Shown here piece by piece: positions 24,638 through 32,952 of a stretch of DNA of 64,000 bases. The DNA is from an uncultured Peptostreptococcus sp. (GTDB lineage: Bacteria > Bacillota > Clostridia > Peptostreptococcales > Peptostreptococcaceae): positions 1-64,000 of the forward strand of contig CAAEUW010000025.1 of assembly GCA_900759325.1 (NCBI GenBank), given 5' to 3'. The position numbers and the translations under genes were made by a program. The stretch's first letter is position 1, and each line of letters opens with the position of its first letter. Under the pieces are notes generated by a model. That model ran no database searches. It was not told the origin of the DNA and saw nothing but the letters and a program-made list of their open reading frames with translations.

Positions 24638-27061
24638 ATGGAAGCTAAATTTTATAAAGTATTAGAGTTAGACAAGATAATAGATATGCTAAAGGCCAAG
24701 GCTGCATCCAGTCTAGGTCTTTCAATGATAGAAAAATTAAAACCAATGTCAAGTTTTGAAGAGGTAAGGGCCGCCCAAGAGGAAACCACTGAGGCCCAGT
24801 CAATCCTCATAAACAGGGGACATGTGCCACTTGAGGGTATACATGATATAGGAGACAAGGCCAAGAGGGCAGATCTAGGAGCTGTTTTAGACCCTAAAAG
24901 TCTCCTTGACCTAGCTGACACCATGAGAGCAACTAGGGTACTAAGCAATGTCTTGAGTGGCCAGATTAAGAAGGAGACCTTTGGTAATTCTGAAACATCA
25001 GTAGACGAAGAGGATGATGGAATCAAGTTTCCTATCATCCAGAGTTTGGCTACGTCCTTGTACATACACAAGGATATAGAGGAAGAAATATTCAATGCCA
25101 TAGTTAGTGAGCTGGAAATAGCAGACTCTGCTTCGCCGGACTTGAGGTCTATAAGGAGGAGGATCCTGCAAAAGAACCAGTCGATCAGGTCCAAGCTAAA
25201 TGGGATTATATCGTCTGCTAGCTACCAAAAGTATCTTCAGGACGCCATCATATCCATGAGGGGTGACAGGTTTGTAGTCCCAGTCAAGGCAGAATACAGG
25301 TCTATGGTGTCCGGAATTATCCATGACCAGTCCTCATCAGGAGCAACCCTATTCATAGAGCCTATGACTATAGTTGAGATGAACAACGACCTAAGACAGC
25401 TAAGACTCCAGGAAAAAGAAGAGATAGAAAAAATCCTAGCAAACCTGTCTGCCATGGTAGGTCAGGTGAGCAGGGAATTGCTATCAAACCAAGAAATTCT
25501 ATCTAAGTTGGACTTTGCATTTGCCAAGGGAAAGCTATCAATAGATATGAAGGCTACAGAACCAAGCCTAAATAAGGATAGGCTAGTTAGGATAGTCGGA
25601 GGTAGACACCCCCTACTAGATAGGAAGTCAGTTGTAGCCAATGATATATTGCTGGGAGGCGACTATTCTACCCTACTGATAACGGGACCAAATACAGGTG
25701 GTAAGACGGTGACTATAAAGACTCTAGGCCTATTTGCCCTGATGACCCAGTGTGGACTTCACTTGTCAGCAAACTATGGTACTAGTATGTGCGTCTTTGA
25801 CCAAATATTTGCAGATATAGGAGACGACCAGAGTATAGAGCAGAACCTGTCTACCTTCTCATCCCACATGACTAGGATTGTAAATATAGTAGACAGGGTG
25901 ACAGACCAGTCCTTGGTAATATTTGACGAATTGGGGGCAGGTACGGACCCAGAAGAGGGGGCAGCCCTAGCAATAGCAATATTAGAAAATATAAGACAGT
26001 CTGGAGCGTCCTGTATAGCAACTACCCACTATAGTGAATTGAAAAAGTATGCCCTAGCCAAGAAGGATGTTGAAAATGCAGCGGTAGAGTTCGACATGGA
26101 GACGCTTTCTCCTACATACAGGCTCCTTATAGGTGTACCCGGAAAGTCAAATGCCTTTGAAATTTCTAGAAAGCTAGGTCTGAGTGAATATATTATAGAA
26201 CATGCTAAAAACTTCCTAACAAATGAGGACATAGAAATAGAGGAGGTCCTACAGAACGTAGAAAAGAGTAGACTTAAGACCCAGGAAGAGCTTGAAAGGG
26301 CAGAAAGATACAGGCAGGAGATAGAGGATATAAAGCTAGACTACCAGGCCAAGCTAGAAAAGCTAGACCAGTCCAAGGCCAAGGTTTTAGAAAATGCCAG
26401 GAGCCAAGCCTTCTCTATAGTAAGGCAGGCCAAGGAAGATACGGATGCCATGATCAAGGAAATCAGGAAGACAGATAGGCTGAAGGATAGTAGGGAAAAG
26501 GACCGTAGGCTTGAGGAGATTAGAAAAGAAATAGGCCAGTCTATGGGCAAACTCCAGCCTAGTGTAGAGAGTATGGTTGTACCAAAGTATGCATCCAAGG
26601 AGATTAAGACCCTAAAGCCTGGTACAGATGTAAATATAATTACCCTAAGGCAGGATGGTACAGTTGTATCTGCAGATGACAAGAAGAGGGAAGCCATAGT
26701 CCAGGTTGGTATCATGAAAATGAGCCTACCATACAAGTCTCTCAAATTGATAGATAAGAAAGAGAAAAACACGGTTACTAAGACTACAAGGCAGGTTATT
26801 AATTCCAAGTCGGGTAGTGTAGAAAGAAAGGTAGACCTAAGGGGCATGAACCTTGAAGAGGCTAGCATGGCTGTTGAAAAGTACTTAGATGATGCCTGTA
26901 TGGCTGGCCATGAAGAGGTAACAATTATCCATGGTATAGGTACAGGAATATTGAAAAAGGGTATTACAGACCTACTAAAGAAAAATCCACATGTCAAGTC
27001 CATGAGACCTGGCCAGTATGGTGAAGGTGGGGTTGGAGTAACCATAGTAATAGTAAAGTAG
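24638..27061 (+). CDS. mutS2: Endonuclease MutS2/ribosome-splitting factor RqcU
   Basis: MutS-family ATPase without the mismatch-recognition domain; in Bacillus it acts on collided ribosomes and has been tied to recombination control. About 807 residues: MutS III/IV clamp region, ATPase with Walker A TGPNTGGKTVTIKT (about 350), FSSHMTRI and DELGAGTDPEEGAAL, then a long coiled coil (about 520-640), a KOW-like linker, and a C-terminal Smr domain with KVDLRGMNLEEA and IIHGIGTGILKKG. The start at 24638 lies five bases after AAGGATGG; the ATG at 24629 overlaps that site. Confidence 0.95.
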   Translation: MEAKFYKVLELDKIIDMLKAKAASSLGLSMIEKLKPMSSFEEVRAAQEETTEAQSILINRGHVPLEGIHDIGDKAKRADLGAVLDPKSLLDLADTMRATRVLSNVLSGQIKKETFGNSETSVDEEDDGIKFPIIQSLATSLYIHKDIEEEIFNAIVSELEIADSASPDLRSIRRRILQKNQSIRSKLNGIISSASYQKYLQDAIISMRGDRFVVPVKAEYRSMVSGIIHDQSSSGATLFIEPMTIVEMNNDLRQLRLQEKEEIEKILANLSAMVGQVSRELLSNQEILSKLDFAFAKGKLSIDMKATEPSLNKDRLVRIVGGRHPLLDRKSVVANDILLGGDYSTLLITGPNTGGKTVTIKTLGLFALMTQCGLHLSANYGTSMCVFDQIFADIGDDQSIEQNLSTFSSHMTRIVNIVDRVTDQSLVIFDELGAGTDPEEGAALAIAILENIRQSGASCIATTHYSELKKYALAKKDVENAAVEFDMETLSPTYRLLIGVPGKSNAFEISRKLGLSEYIIEHAKNFLTNEDIEIEEVLQNVEKSRLKTQEELERAERYRQEIEDIKLDYQAKLEKLDQSKAKVLENARSQAFSIVRQAKEDTDAMIKEIRKTDRLKDSREKDRRLEEIRKEIGQSMGKLQPSVESMVVPKYASKEIKTLKPGTDVNIITLRQDGTVVSADDKKREAIVQVGIMKMSLPYKSLKLIDKKEKNTVTKTTRQVINSKSGSVERKVDLRGMNLEEASMAVEKYLDDACMAGHEEVTIIHGIGTGILKKGITDLLKKNPHVKSMRPGQYGEGGVGVTIVIVK

Positions 27062-27277
27062 TTGGAATTAAATATGCATAACCAATCAATGATTCTTACC
27101 TAAACTTGCTTTTTATAAAGTTTATAGGGGGACTATAGATAAAAGCAGTGGATAAAAGCTAGAGACAAAGGCTATAAATAAAAGCAATGGTTAAGGGCCA
27201 CAGATAAAGAATATAGGTAAAGAATATAGAAAAACTATAGGCAAATGTTGAAAATATAGAGTTAAAAGGTGATAATA

Positions 27278-27745
27278 ATGAAGGATATAGATAAGGGGCC
27301 AGTCCTTGTATCTGCCTGCCTCCTGGGTATAAAGTGCAAATACAACGGTGGAGACAATAAAAATGAAGCTGTCTTAAATTTCCTAGAAGGAAGAGACTTT
27401 ATTAAGGTTTGTCCAGAATCCATGGGTGGTCTTGAGTCACCCCGTCTACCATCTGAAGTAGAAGCTGGTTACGATGGTATAGATGTTGTAGAAGGAAGGG
27501 CCAGGGTATATGGCAAGGATGGAAGAGATCTGACAGAAGAGTTTTTGAAGGGGGCACAAATTTCACTGGACCAGGCTAAAAAACACCAGGTCAGCCTGGC
27601 TATTCTAAAGGAGTCCAGCCCATCATGTGGTGGTAACAAGATATATACAGGCAGGTTTGAAGGCCAGAAGAAGAAAGGACAGGGGGTAACAGCTGCCCTC
27701 CTAAGAAAAAATGGTATAAGGGTATTAACAGAAGAAGATCTTTGA
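27278..27745 (+). CDS. DUF523 domain protein
   Basis: About 155 residues of the DUF523 family, whose function is not established. Conserved cysteines are seen in VSACLLGIKCKYNGG, VCPESMGGL and LKESSPSCGG, a set that could bind a metal or a cluster. An in-frame GTG sits nine bases upstream, but the ribosome site AAAGGTGA fits the ATG at 27278. It lies alone between mutS2 and argS after a repeat-rich spacer. Confidence 0.85.
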   Translation: MKDIDKGPVLVSACLLGIKCKYNGGDNKNEAVLNFLEGRDFIKVCPESMGGLESPRLPSEVEAGYDGIDVVEGRARVYGKDGRDLTEEFLKGAQISLDQAKKHQVSLAILKESSPSCGGNKIYTGRFEGQKKKGQGVTAALLRKNGIRVLTEEDL

Positions 27746-27822
27746 TTTATATATGAGCCTAATAATCGTTTTTAAAAAGAAGGGGTTAGCAAGAATATAA
27801 ATAGGAAAAAAACCTTAAAGTA

Positions 27823-27856
27823 TTGAAAAAATAAAAAAAATGGTATATCATATAAT
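27823..27856 (+). promoter_or_regulatory. argS promoter
   Basis: TTGAAA (27823-27828), 17 bases, TATCAT (27846-27851); an overlapping perfect TATAAT follows at 27851-27856. No T-box leader is present between promoter and gene. Confidence 0.6.
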
Positions 27857-27912
27857 ATTGAAGAAAGCAGAACAATTATATGACTATAGATAAATTTATT
27901 GGAGGAAGACTC

Positions 27913-29613
27913 ATGGCAGATTTTAAAAAGTTGATATCTGAGAGCCTAAAGTCAGAAATAGAAGACTTGACTCTTGAAGAGATAACAGCCCTTATAGAAG
28001 TACCACCAAACAAGGAAATGGGAGATTATGCCTTCCCTTGTTTCAAGCTAGCAAAGATATTTAGAAAGGCTCCAAATGCAATAGCAGAGGACTTGGCAGG
28101 TAAGATTCAGCCAACAGATGATATAAATAAAATTATAAACCTAGGAGGCTATGTAAATTTCTTTGTAAATAGGGAAAGTCTAGCCAAGAAGGTAATTAAC
28201 CAGGTTTTAACTGAAAAGGAAAATTACGGTAAAAGTGAATTTGGTAAGGGTAAGACTGTAGTAGTAGAGTTTTCATCTCCAAATATAGCAAAACCTTTCC
28301 ATATAGGTCACGTAAGGACTACTGTAATCGGTAACGCCCTAAGCAAGATTTACGCTTCACAGGGCTACCATGTTGAAAAGCTAAACCACTTAGGTGACTA
28401 TGGTACCCAGTTTGGTAAGCTAATAGTTGCCTACAAGCTGTGGGGTGACAAGCAGGCGGTGGAAAATGATCCAATAAAGGAATTATTAAAATTATATATT
28501 AGGTTCCATGACGAGGCTGAAACTAAGCCAGAAATGGAAGATGAAGCAAGAGAATGGTTCACTAAGCTAGAAAATGGTGATGAAGAGGCCAAAGAACTAT
28601 GGCAGTGGTTTAGGGATGAAAGTTTGAAGGAATTTTCAAGAGTTTACAAGTTGTTAGACATAGACTTTGACTCATATGTTGGAGAATCTTTCTACTCAGA
28701 CAAGATGCCAGCAGTAATAAAAGAATTGAAGGAAAAAAATCTATTGGAAGAATCTGATGGTGCCATGATAGTAAATCTAGAAGATAGCAAGCTACCACCA
28801 GCCCTTATACAGAAGAGGGACGGTTCTACACTTTATCTAACAAGAGACCTAGCGTCTGCCTTCTACAGAAAGAAGCTATATGACTTTGACAAGTCTATAT
28901 ATGTAGTAGGCTCGCAGCAGGAGCTACATTTCAAGCAGTGCTTTGAAATAATTAAGAGGATGGGCTATGAATGGTATAAGGATATGATTCATGTTCAATT
29001 TGGTATGGTTGCCCTAGAAGAGGGAACTATGTCAACTAGAAAGGGAAGGGTAGTCTTCCTTGAAGATGTTCTAAACCAGGCTATAGATAGGACTAGACAG
29101 ATAATTGAAGAAAAAAATCCAGAAGCAGAAAATATAGATGAGGTTGCAAAGGCAGTAGGTGTAGGTGCTGTAGTCTTCCAGGAACTATCTAATAGCAGGA
29201 TTAAGGACTACACATTCTCATGGGATAGGACACTTAGCTTTGAAGGTGAGACTGGACCATATGTTCAGTATACACATGCTAGGTGTTGTGCTGTGCTAAG
29301 AAAGGCTGACCAGCCAGTAAGTGCAGACATTAATTATGAACTCCTATCTGACCAGGATGCAGCAGATGTTCTAAGTGTATTAGAAAACTTCAACAAGAGT
29401 TTAATGACTGCTATGAAGAAGAACGAGCCACATATAGTGACTAGGTTTGTACTTGACCTAGCTCAGGCCTTCAACAAGTTCTACCACAACAGTCCAATAT
29501 TGGTTGACGATGCAGACCTAAGGGCAGCAAGACTAGCCCTAGTTGAAGCGACTAGACAGACAATAGAAAATGCCCTAAAGATTTTAGGTATGAAGGCTCC
29601 TCAGAAGATGTAG
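27913..29613 (+). CDS. argS: Arginyl-tRNA synthetase
   Basis: Charges tRNA-Arg. About 566 residues, class I. The N-terminal additional domain (ADFKKLISES start) recognises the D-loop; the Rossmann domain has the HIGH motif at residues about 130-133 in PFHIGHVRTT and the KMSKS-like loop MSTRKGRV. The C-terminal DALR anticodon-binding domain ends the protein. A longer frame from 27880 exists, but GGAGGAAG immediately before the ATG at 27913 decides the start. Confidence 0.97.
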   Translation: MADFKKLISESLKSEIEDLTLEEITALIEVPPNKEMGDYAFPCFKLAKIFRKAPNAIAEDLAGKIQPTDDINKIINLGGYVNFFVNRESLAKKVINQVLTEKENYGKSEFGKGKTVVVEFSSPNIAKPFHIGHVRTTVIGNALSKIYASQGYHVEKLNHLGDYGTQFGKLIVAYKLWGDKQAVENDPIKELLKLYIRFHDEAETKPEMEDEAREWFTKLENGDEEAKELWQWFRDESLKEFSRVYKLLDIDFDSYVGESFYSDKMPAVIKELKEKNLLEESDGAMIVNLEDSKLPPALIQKRDGSTLYLTRDLASAFYRKKLYDFDKSIYVVGSQQELHFKQCFEIIKRMGYEWYKDMIHVQFGMVALEEGTMSTRKGRVVFLEDVLNQAIDRTRQIIEEKNPEAENIDEVAKAVGVGAVVFQELSNSRIKDYTFSWDRTLSFEGETGPYVQYTHARCCAVLRKADQPVSADINYELLSDQDAADVLSVLENFNKSLMTAMKKNEPHIVTRFVLDLAQAFNKFYHNSPILVDDADLRAARLALVEATRQTIENALKILGMKAPQKM

Positions 29614-29690
29614 GGAGGGGCGAGAGCCGGCTTAAATTGCTAGGCTGTCTCTGTGTGAGATAGTTAAAAGCTAAACAAGTTTTAAATGTG

Positions 29691-29711
29691 TAAATCAATC
29701 ATTTTGATTTA
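29691..29711. promoter_or_regulatory. Dyad in the cstA leader
   Basis: TAAATCAA-TCATT-TTGATTTA, a perfect 8-base inverted repeat ending 28 bases before the cstA start codon. It could be an operator or a small RNA hairpin; no T run follows, so it is not a terminator. Confidence 0.4.
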
Positions 29712-29739
29712 AATAAAAAATTTTAGGAGGTATTATAAA

Positions 29740-31194
29740 ATGACTACTTTTATAATTGGATTAGTTATACTAATTGCTGGTGGCTTAGCCTATGGTAAAG
29801 TCTGTGAAAAAGTCTTCGGACCAGATGATAGACCAACTCCAGCTGTTAGTATCAACGACGGTGTAGACTATGTTCCTATGAAGCAGAGCAAGAATGCACT
29901 TATTGAATTACTTAATATTGCAGGTACAGGCCCAATCCTAGGACCTATCCAGGGTATCCTATTTGGACCTATAGCATTCCTATTGATACCAATAGGTTGT
30001 GTACTTGGTGGAGCAATGCATGACTATTTCTCTGGTATGATTTCTATCAGATCTAATGGTAAGCAGATGCCAGCACTTATTCAGGACCACCTAGGTAACA
30101 AGGTTTATAAGGTATATAATATCTTCATAATCCTTCTAATGGTTCTAGTTGGTGCCGTATTTATCTATACACCAGGAGACCTTGTAGTTGCCAGTGTATT
30201 AAAGCAGCAGGCAGTAAGCTCAAACCCAGTAGTTTGGGTAGTATATGCGATTATATTCTTCTACTACTTAGCAGCTACTCTATTCCCAATAGACAAGATA
30301 ATCGGTAGAATTTACCCAATATTTGGTGCAGTTCTATTATTATCAGCAGTTGGTATATTCTTTGGCCTATTCTTCAAGGGATATCACCTAGATAATGTAA
30401 CTGCAGCTAACTGGATGGGTACACATCCTAAGGGAACTCCATTACTACCAATATTCTTCGTAACAGTTGCATGTGGTATAGTTTCAGGATTCCACTCAAC
30501 TCAGGCTACACTAATTGGTAGATCTGTTTCAGATGAAAGAGAAGGTAGAAAGACTTTCTATGACATGATGATACTAGAAGGTTTCATCGCTATGATCTGG
30601 GCAGCAGCAGCTATGGGTATCTACTATAAGGGTGTTCCAGCAGAATTAGTTGGTAAGCCAGCTATCATAGGTATGGTTGCTAACGACATGCTTGGTTCTA
30701 TAGGTGGTCTAATTGCCGTAATCGGTGTTATCGTATTACCTATAACATCAGGAGATACAGCACTTAGAGCGGCTAGATTGATGATAGCGGATGCTATAGG
30801 ATATGACCAGTCTGAGGCTAAGAACAGAATAATACTATCAATCTGTATATTCATACCAGTTATAGCAATCCTTATATTCGCTAAGTTAAACTCAGAAGGA
30901 TTCAACGTATTATGGCAGTATTTCGCATGGGCTAACCAGACTATAGCAGTATTCGCATTTGCTATGATCTCATTATACCTATACAAGCTAAAGAAGCCAT
31001 ACATCATGAGCTTAATACCAGGTATGTTCTATACTTATATCATATCTACATACCTACTAAATGCTAAGATAGGTTTCAACCTACCACTTAACATTGCTAC
31101 TATAGCAGGTATAGTAATAGCTTTCGTTTATGCTTACTTAATCATAAGAACAGGTAAGAAGGCTTTATCAAGCTCAGAAAGATTAGAAGCTTAA
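29740..31194 (+). CDS. cstA: CstA family transporter (peptide or pyruvate uptake)
   Basis: Integral membrane protein of the carbon-starvation CstA family; enterobacterial members move peptides or pyruvate. 484 residues with about 13-14 hydrophobic helices, the short form common in Clostridia. Signature stretches are LLNIAGTGPILGPIQGI (about 58) and GAMHDYFSGMISIRSNG (about 91). ATG follows TAGGAGG. Arg is coded only by AGA and common codons dominate, which suggests strong expression. Preceded by a dyad and followed by a strong terminator, it is a single-gene unit. With PepD and ArgRS nearby it fits a peptide-fermenting life, by inference. Confidence 0.93.
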   Translation: MTTFIIGLVILIAGGLAYGKVCEKVFGPDDRPTPAVSINDGVDYVPMKQSKNALIELLNIAGTGPILGPIQGILFGPIAFLLIPIGCVLGGAMHDYFSGMISIRSNGKQMPALIQDHLGNKVYKVYNIFIILLMVLVGAVFIYTPGDLVVASVLKQQAVSSNPVVWVVYAIIFFYYLAATLFPIDKIIGRIYPIFGAVLLLSAVGIFFGLFFKGYHLDNVTAANWMGTHPKGTPLLPIFFVTVACGIVSGFHSTQATLIGRSVSDEREGRKTFYDMMILEGFIAMIWAAAAMGIYYKGVPAELVGKPAIIGMVANDMLGSIGGLIAVIGVIVLPITSGDTALRAARLMIADAIGYDQSEAKNRIILSICIFIPVIAILIFAKLNSEGFNVLWQYFAWANQTIAVFAFAMISLYLYKLKKPYIMSLIPGMFYTYIISTYLLNAKIGFNLPLNIATIAGIVIAFVYAYLIIRTGKKALSSSERLEA

Positions 31195-31215
31195 TCTTAA
31201 ATAGTTGATTAATAC

Positions 31216-31263
31216 AAAAAGACTTTGCCGGTAACCCAAGTGTTACCGGACAAAGTCTTTTTT
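31216..31263. terminator. Strong bidirectional terminator between cstA and the XRE gene
   Basis: AAAAAGACTTTG pairs with CAAAGTCTTTTT and an inner CGGTAAC/GTTACCG extends the stem to about 19 pairs; T and A tracts on the two sides serve both converging units. Confidence 0.9.
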
Positions 31264-31511
31264 TAATCTATATTATTTTCTAAATTGCTATCTACATCAT
31301 CTGTATCATCGTCTATATATTCAAGTATATCACCTGGCTGGCAATCCAGAGCCTTACAAATATCATTCAGGGTAGAAAATCTTATAGCACGAGCCTTGCC
31401 TGTCTTTAGTATTGATAGGTTGGCACTGGTAATACCTATGGTCATAGCCAAGTCCTTGGAGCTGATACCTTTTTTTAGCAGGACTAGGTCTAAATTTATT
31501 TTTATTGACAT
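31263..31511 (-). CDS. XRE-family regulator of the DUF2975-associated type
   Basis: 82-residue DNA-binding protein. The helix-turn-helix is GISSKDLAMTIGITSANLSI, followed by the family hallmark KARAIRFSTLNDICKALDCQ and PGDILEY. This form is typical of the small regulators (YozG-like) that travel with DUF2975 membrane proteins. The C terminus is strongly acidic. ATG follows GGAGGGG. It is the last gene of a three-gene reverse-strand unit, 14 bases after the DUF2975 gene, and probably controls that unit through the dyad at 32649-32667. Confidence 0.92.
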   Translation of the reverse strand: MSIKINLDLVLLKKGISSKDLAMTIGITSANLSILKTGKARAIRFSTLNDICKALDCQPGDILEYIDDDTDDVDSNLENNID

Positions 31512-31525
31512 ATTGCAAGCCCCTC

Positions 31526-32038
31526 CTATATTGTTAAATCGTAGTCTTCCTTCATTTTGATTATACCTATAAAGATCTTGTGGAAAACATAAAATAAGCA
31601 GGCTAATATAAAAAGTGAAAAAATCAAGCTACTAAAATTACTTACAGTAAATATAATCCCATGTCTGTCTATGAAAAACGAGTATATTAATAGGCATATA
31701 AATAAGATTGAAAAGGAACGATATAAGAATTGCAAACGCCCAGCATTTTTTAAGTTTAATGGATTTGACTTTTTAATAGTCGAATTTATTCTAACTAGCT
31801 TAAATAGTACACAAGAGACAACTAGCATAACAGTTAATTCAAAAAGAATAGAATATATATTAGAATAAGTTTCTATCATACCTACAGAATCAGCAAAAAA
31901 AGCAATAAAATATGCCGTAGTAATTATTACATTAGAAATTAAAAAAGAATATAAAAAGTAAATTAAAATGATTCTTTGAATTTTATTTATTTGATTAGGT
32001 TTTTGATAAGAACCTTGTTTATTTATATTATTATTCAT
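31526..32038 (-). CDS. DUF2975 membrane protein
   Basis: 170 residues with four predicted membrane helices (about 22-48, 60-82, 108-125, 133-155) and a short cytoplasmic N terminus. The tail IIKMKEDYDLTI is the typical DUF2975 ending. Members are widespread in Firmicutes beside a small XRE regulator; no biochemical role is established. ATG follows AAAGGAG. Sits between a second DUF2975-like gene and the regulator. Confidence 0.82.
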   Translation of the reverse strand: MNNNINKQGSYQKPNQINKIQRIILIYFLYSFLISNVIITTAYFIAFFADSVGMIETYSNIYSILFELTVMLVVSCVLFKLVRINSTIKKSNPLNLKNAGRLQFLYRSFSILFICLLIYSFFIDRHGIIFTVSNFSSLIFSLFILACLFYVFHKIFIGIIKMKEDYDLTI

Positions 32039-32116
32039 AGTAGACGCTCCTTTTATAGGTTAAAATTTATATATTAGTTTATAAAATAAATAGTTGTATT
32101 AGGTGTAGAGTTTTAA

Positions 32117-32584
32117 TTAAATTATATAGTCAGATTCATCTTTAATCCTAACAATTTCAGTCAGTATATCTCCTAAGATAAGTGTAGAGAAACATAATGT
32201 AAAGAATAAGAGAGATACTACATCGATAGTTAATCCCATAAATGTAAACATTCCATCTATACCTCTATACGTATCTATAAACATCGTAGTTGCAGACATG
32301 ATAAAAAAGACAAGTGAAGTACATTTTAACAAGCTGACTACTTTCATTGAAAATGGATTGATTCTTATTTGGCTAAAAATCATAAAAGTTAGAATAAAAG
32401 CAATAAGGCTAGCTACAAAAAAAATCAAATATGTTACTTTAAATGGAAGGTCTTTTTCTACACTAGTTGGATTTAAAAGTGACTTTAAATCTTCTATAAA
32501 AAATAAAACCCAAGCGAGCATTAAAAATAATAGTATAATTTGGATACAAAAAATTTTTTTGTTGCTAAAAATTTGGTCCATCAT
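32117..32584 (-). CDS. Second DUF2975-like membrane protein
   Basis: About 155 residues with four hydrophobic helices (about 9-30, 48-70, 84-102, 117-140). The tail ILTEIVRIKDESDYII matches the DUF2975 ending in pattern and it has the same size and topology as its neighbour, so the pair looks like an old, diverged duplication. Two adjacent ATGs (32584 and 32581) follow AAGGAG; the longer frame from 32602 overlaps that site. First gene of the reverse-strand unit. Confidence 0.72.
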   Translation of the reverse strand: MMDQIFSNKKIFCIQIILLFLMLAWVLFFIEDLKSLLNPTSVEKDLPFKVTYLIFFVASLIAFILTFMIFSQIRINPFSMKVVSLLKCTSLVFFIMSATTMFIDTYRGIDGMFTFMGLTIDVVSLLFFTLCFSTLILGDILTEIVRIKDESDYII

Positions 32585-32634
32585 AAAAATTCTCCTTGTC
32601 ATATAATTGATAAAATAAAATACTGCTTACCTAA

Positions 32635-32690
32635 ATTATAGGGCCAAAATTATTGAAAGTCAATAATAAATTATCGAAAATAAATAATTT
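32635..32690 (-). promoter_or_regulatory. Promoter-operator of the DUF2975-XRE unit
   Basis: On the minus strand TTGACT (complement of 32658-32663), 17 bases, TATAAT (complement of 32635-32640). A perfect dyad ATTATTGA-AAG-TCAATAAT (32649-32667) covers the -35, and a second, AAATTAT-N9-ATAATTT (32668-32690), abuts it upstream. The arrangement is what autoregulation by the XRE protein would need. Confidence 0.65.
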
Positions 32691-32952
32691 ACTTCCTAAG
32701 CCTATGTTAATAAAAGCCATGCATAATGGAAGATAATTTTTGTGATAAAACAAAACTATAAGGATATTTTTCATAAGTTATATTAATTGAAAAAATAAGA
32801 AGGTAAAATTTGCAGTAAAATACCATTAAGAAGCATATTTTTACAAAAAATACCAATAAGTTCTATGTTTTTGGGTAATTGTATTGAAAATAGGTATAAA
32901 TAAAGTATATAATAAGAATACATTTAAATTTATAGTTTGAAAGGAGTAAGCT
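32691..32952. repeat. AT-rich spacer with a tandem direct repeat and the lon promoter
   Basis: Two imperfect copies of about 28 bases stand side by side (32817-32844 and 32846-32874), each starting AAAATACCA-TAAG and ending in a T run. After them the lon promoter reads TTGAAA (32884-32889), 18 bases, TATAAT (32908-32913). No gene is seen in the rest of this spacer, and no CIRCE element was found. Confidence 0.5.

Noticed and set aside
27857..27912. T-box leader for argS
   Set aside because: The space between promoter and gene is too short and has no AGGGUGGNACCGCG-like sequence.
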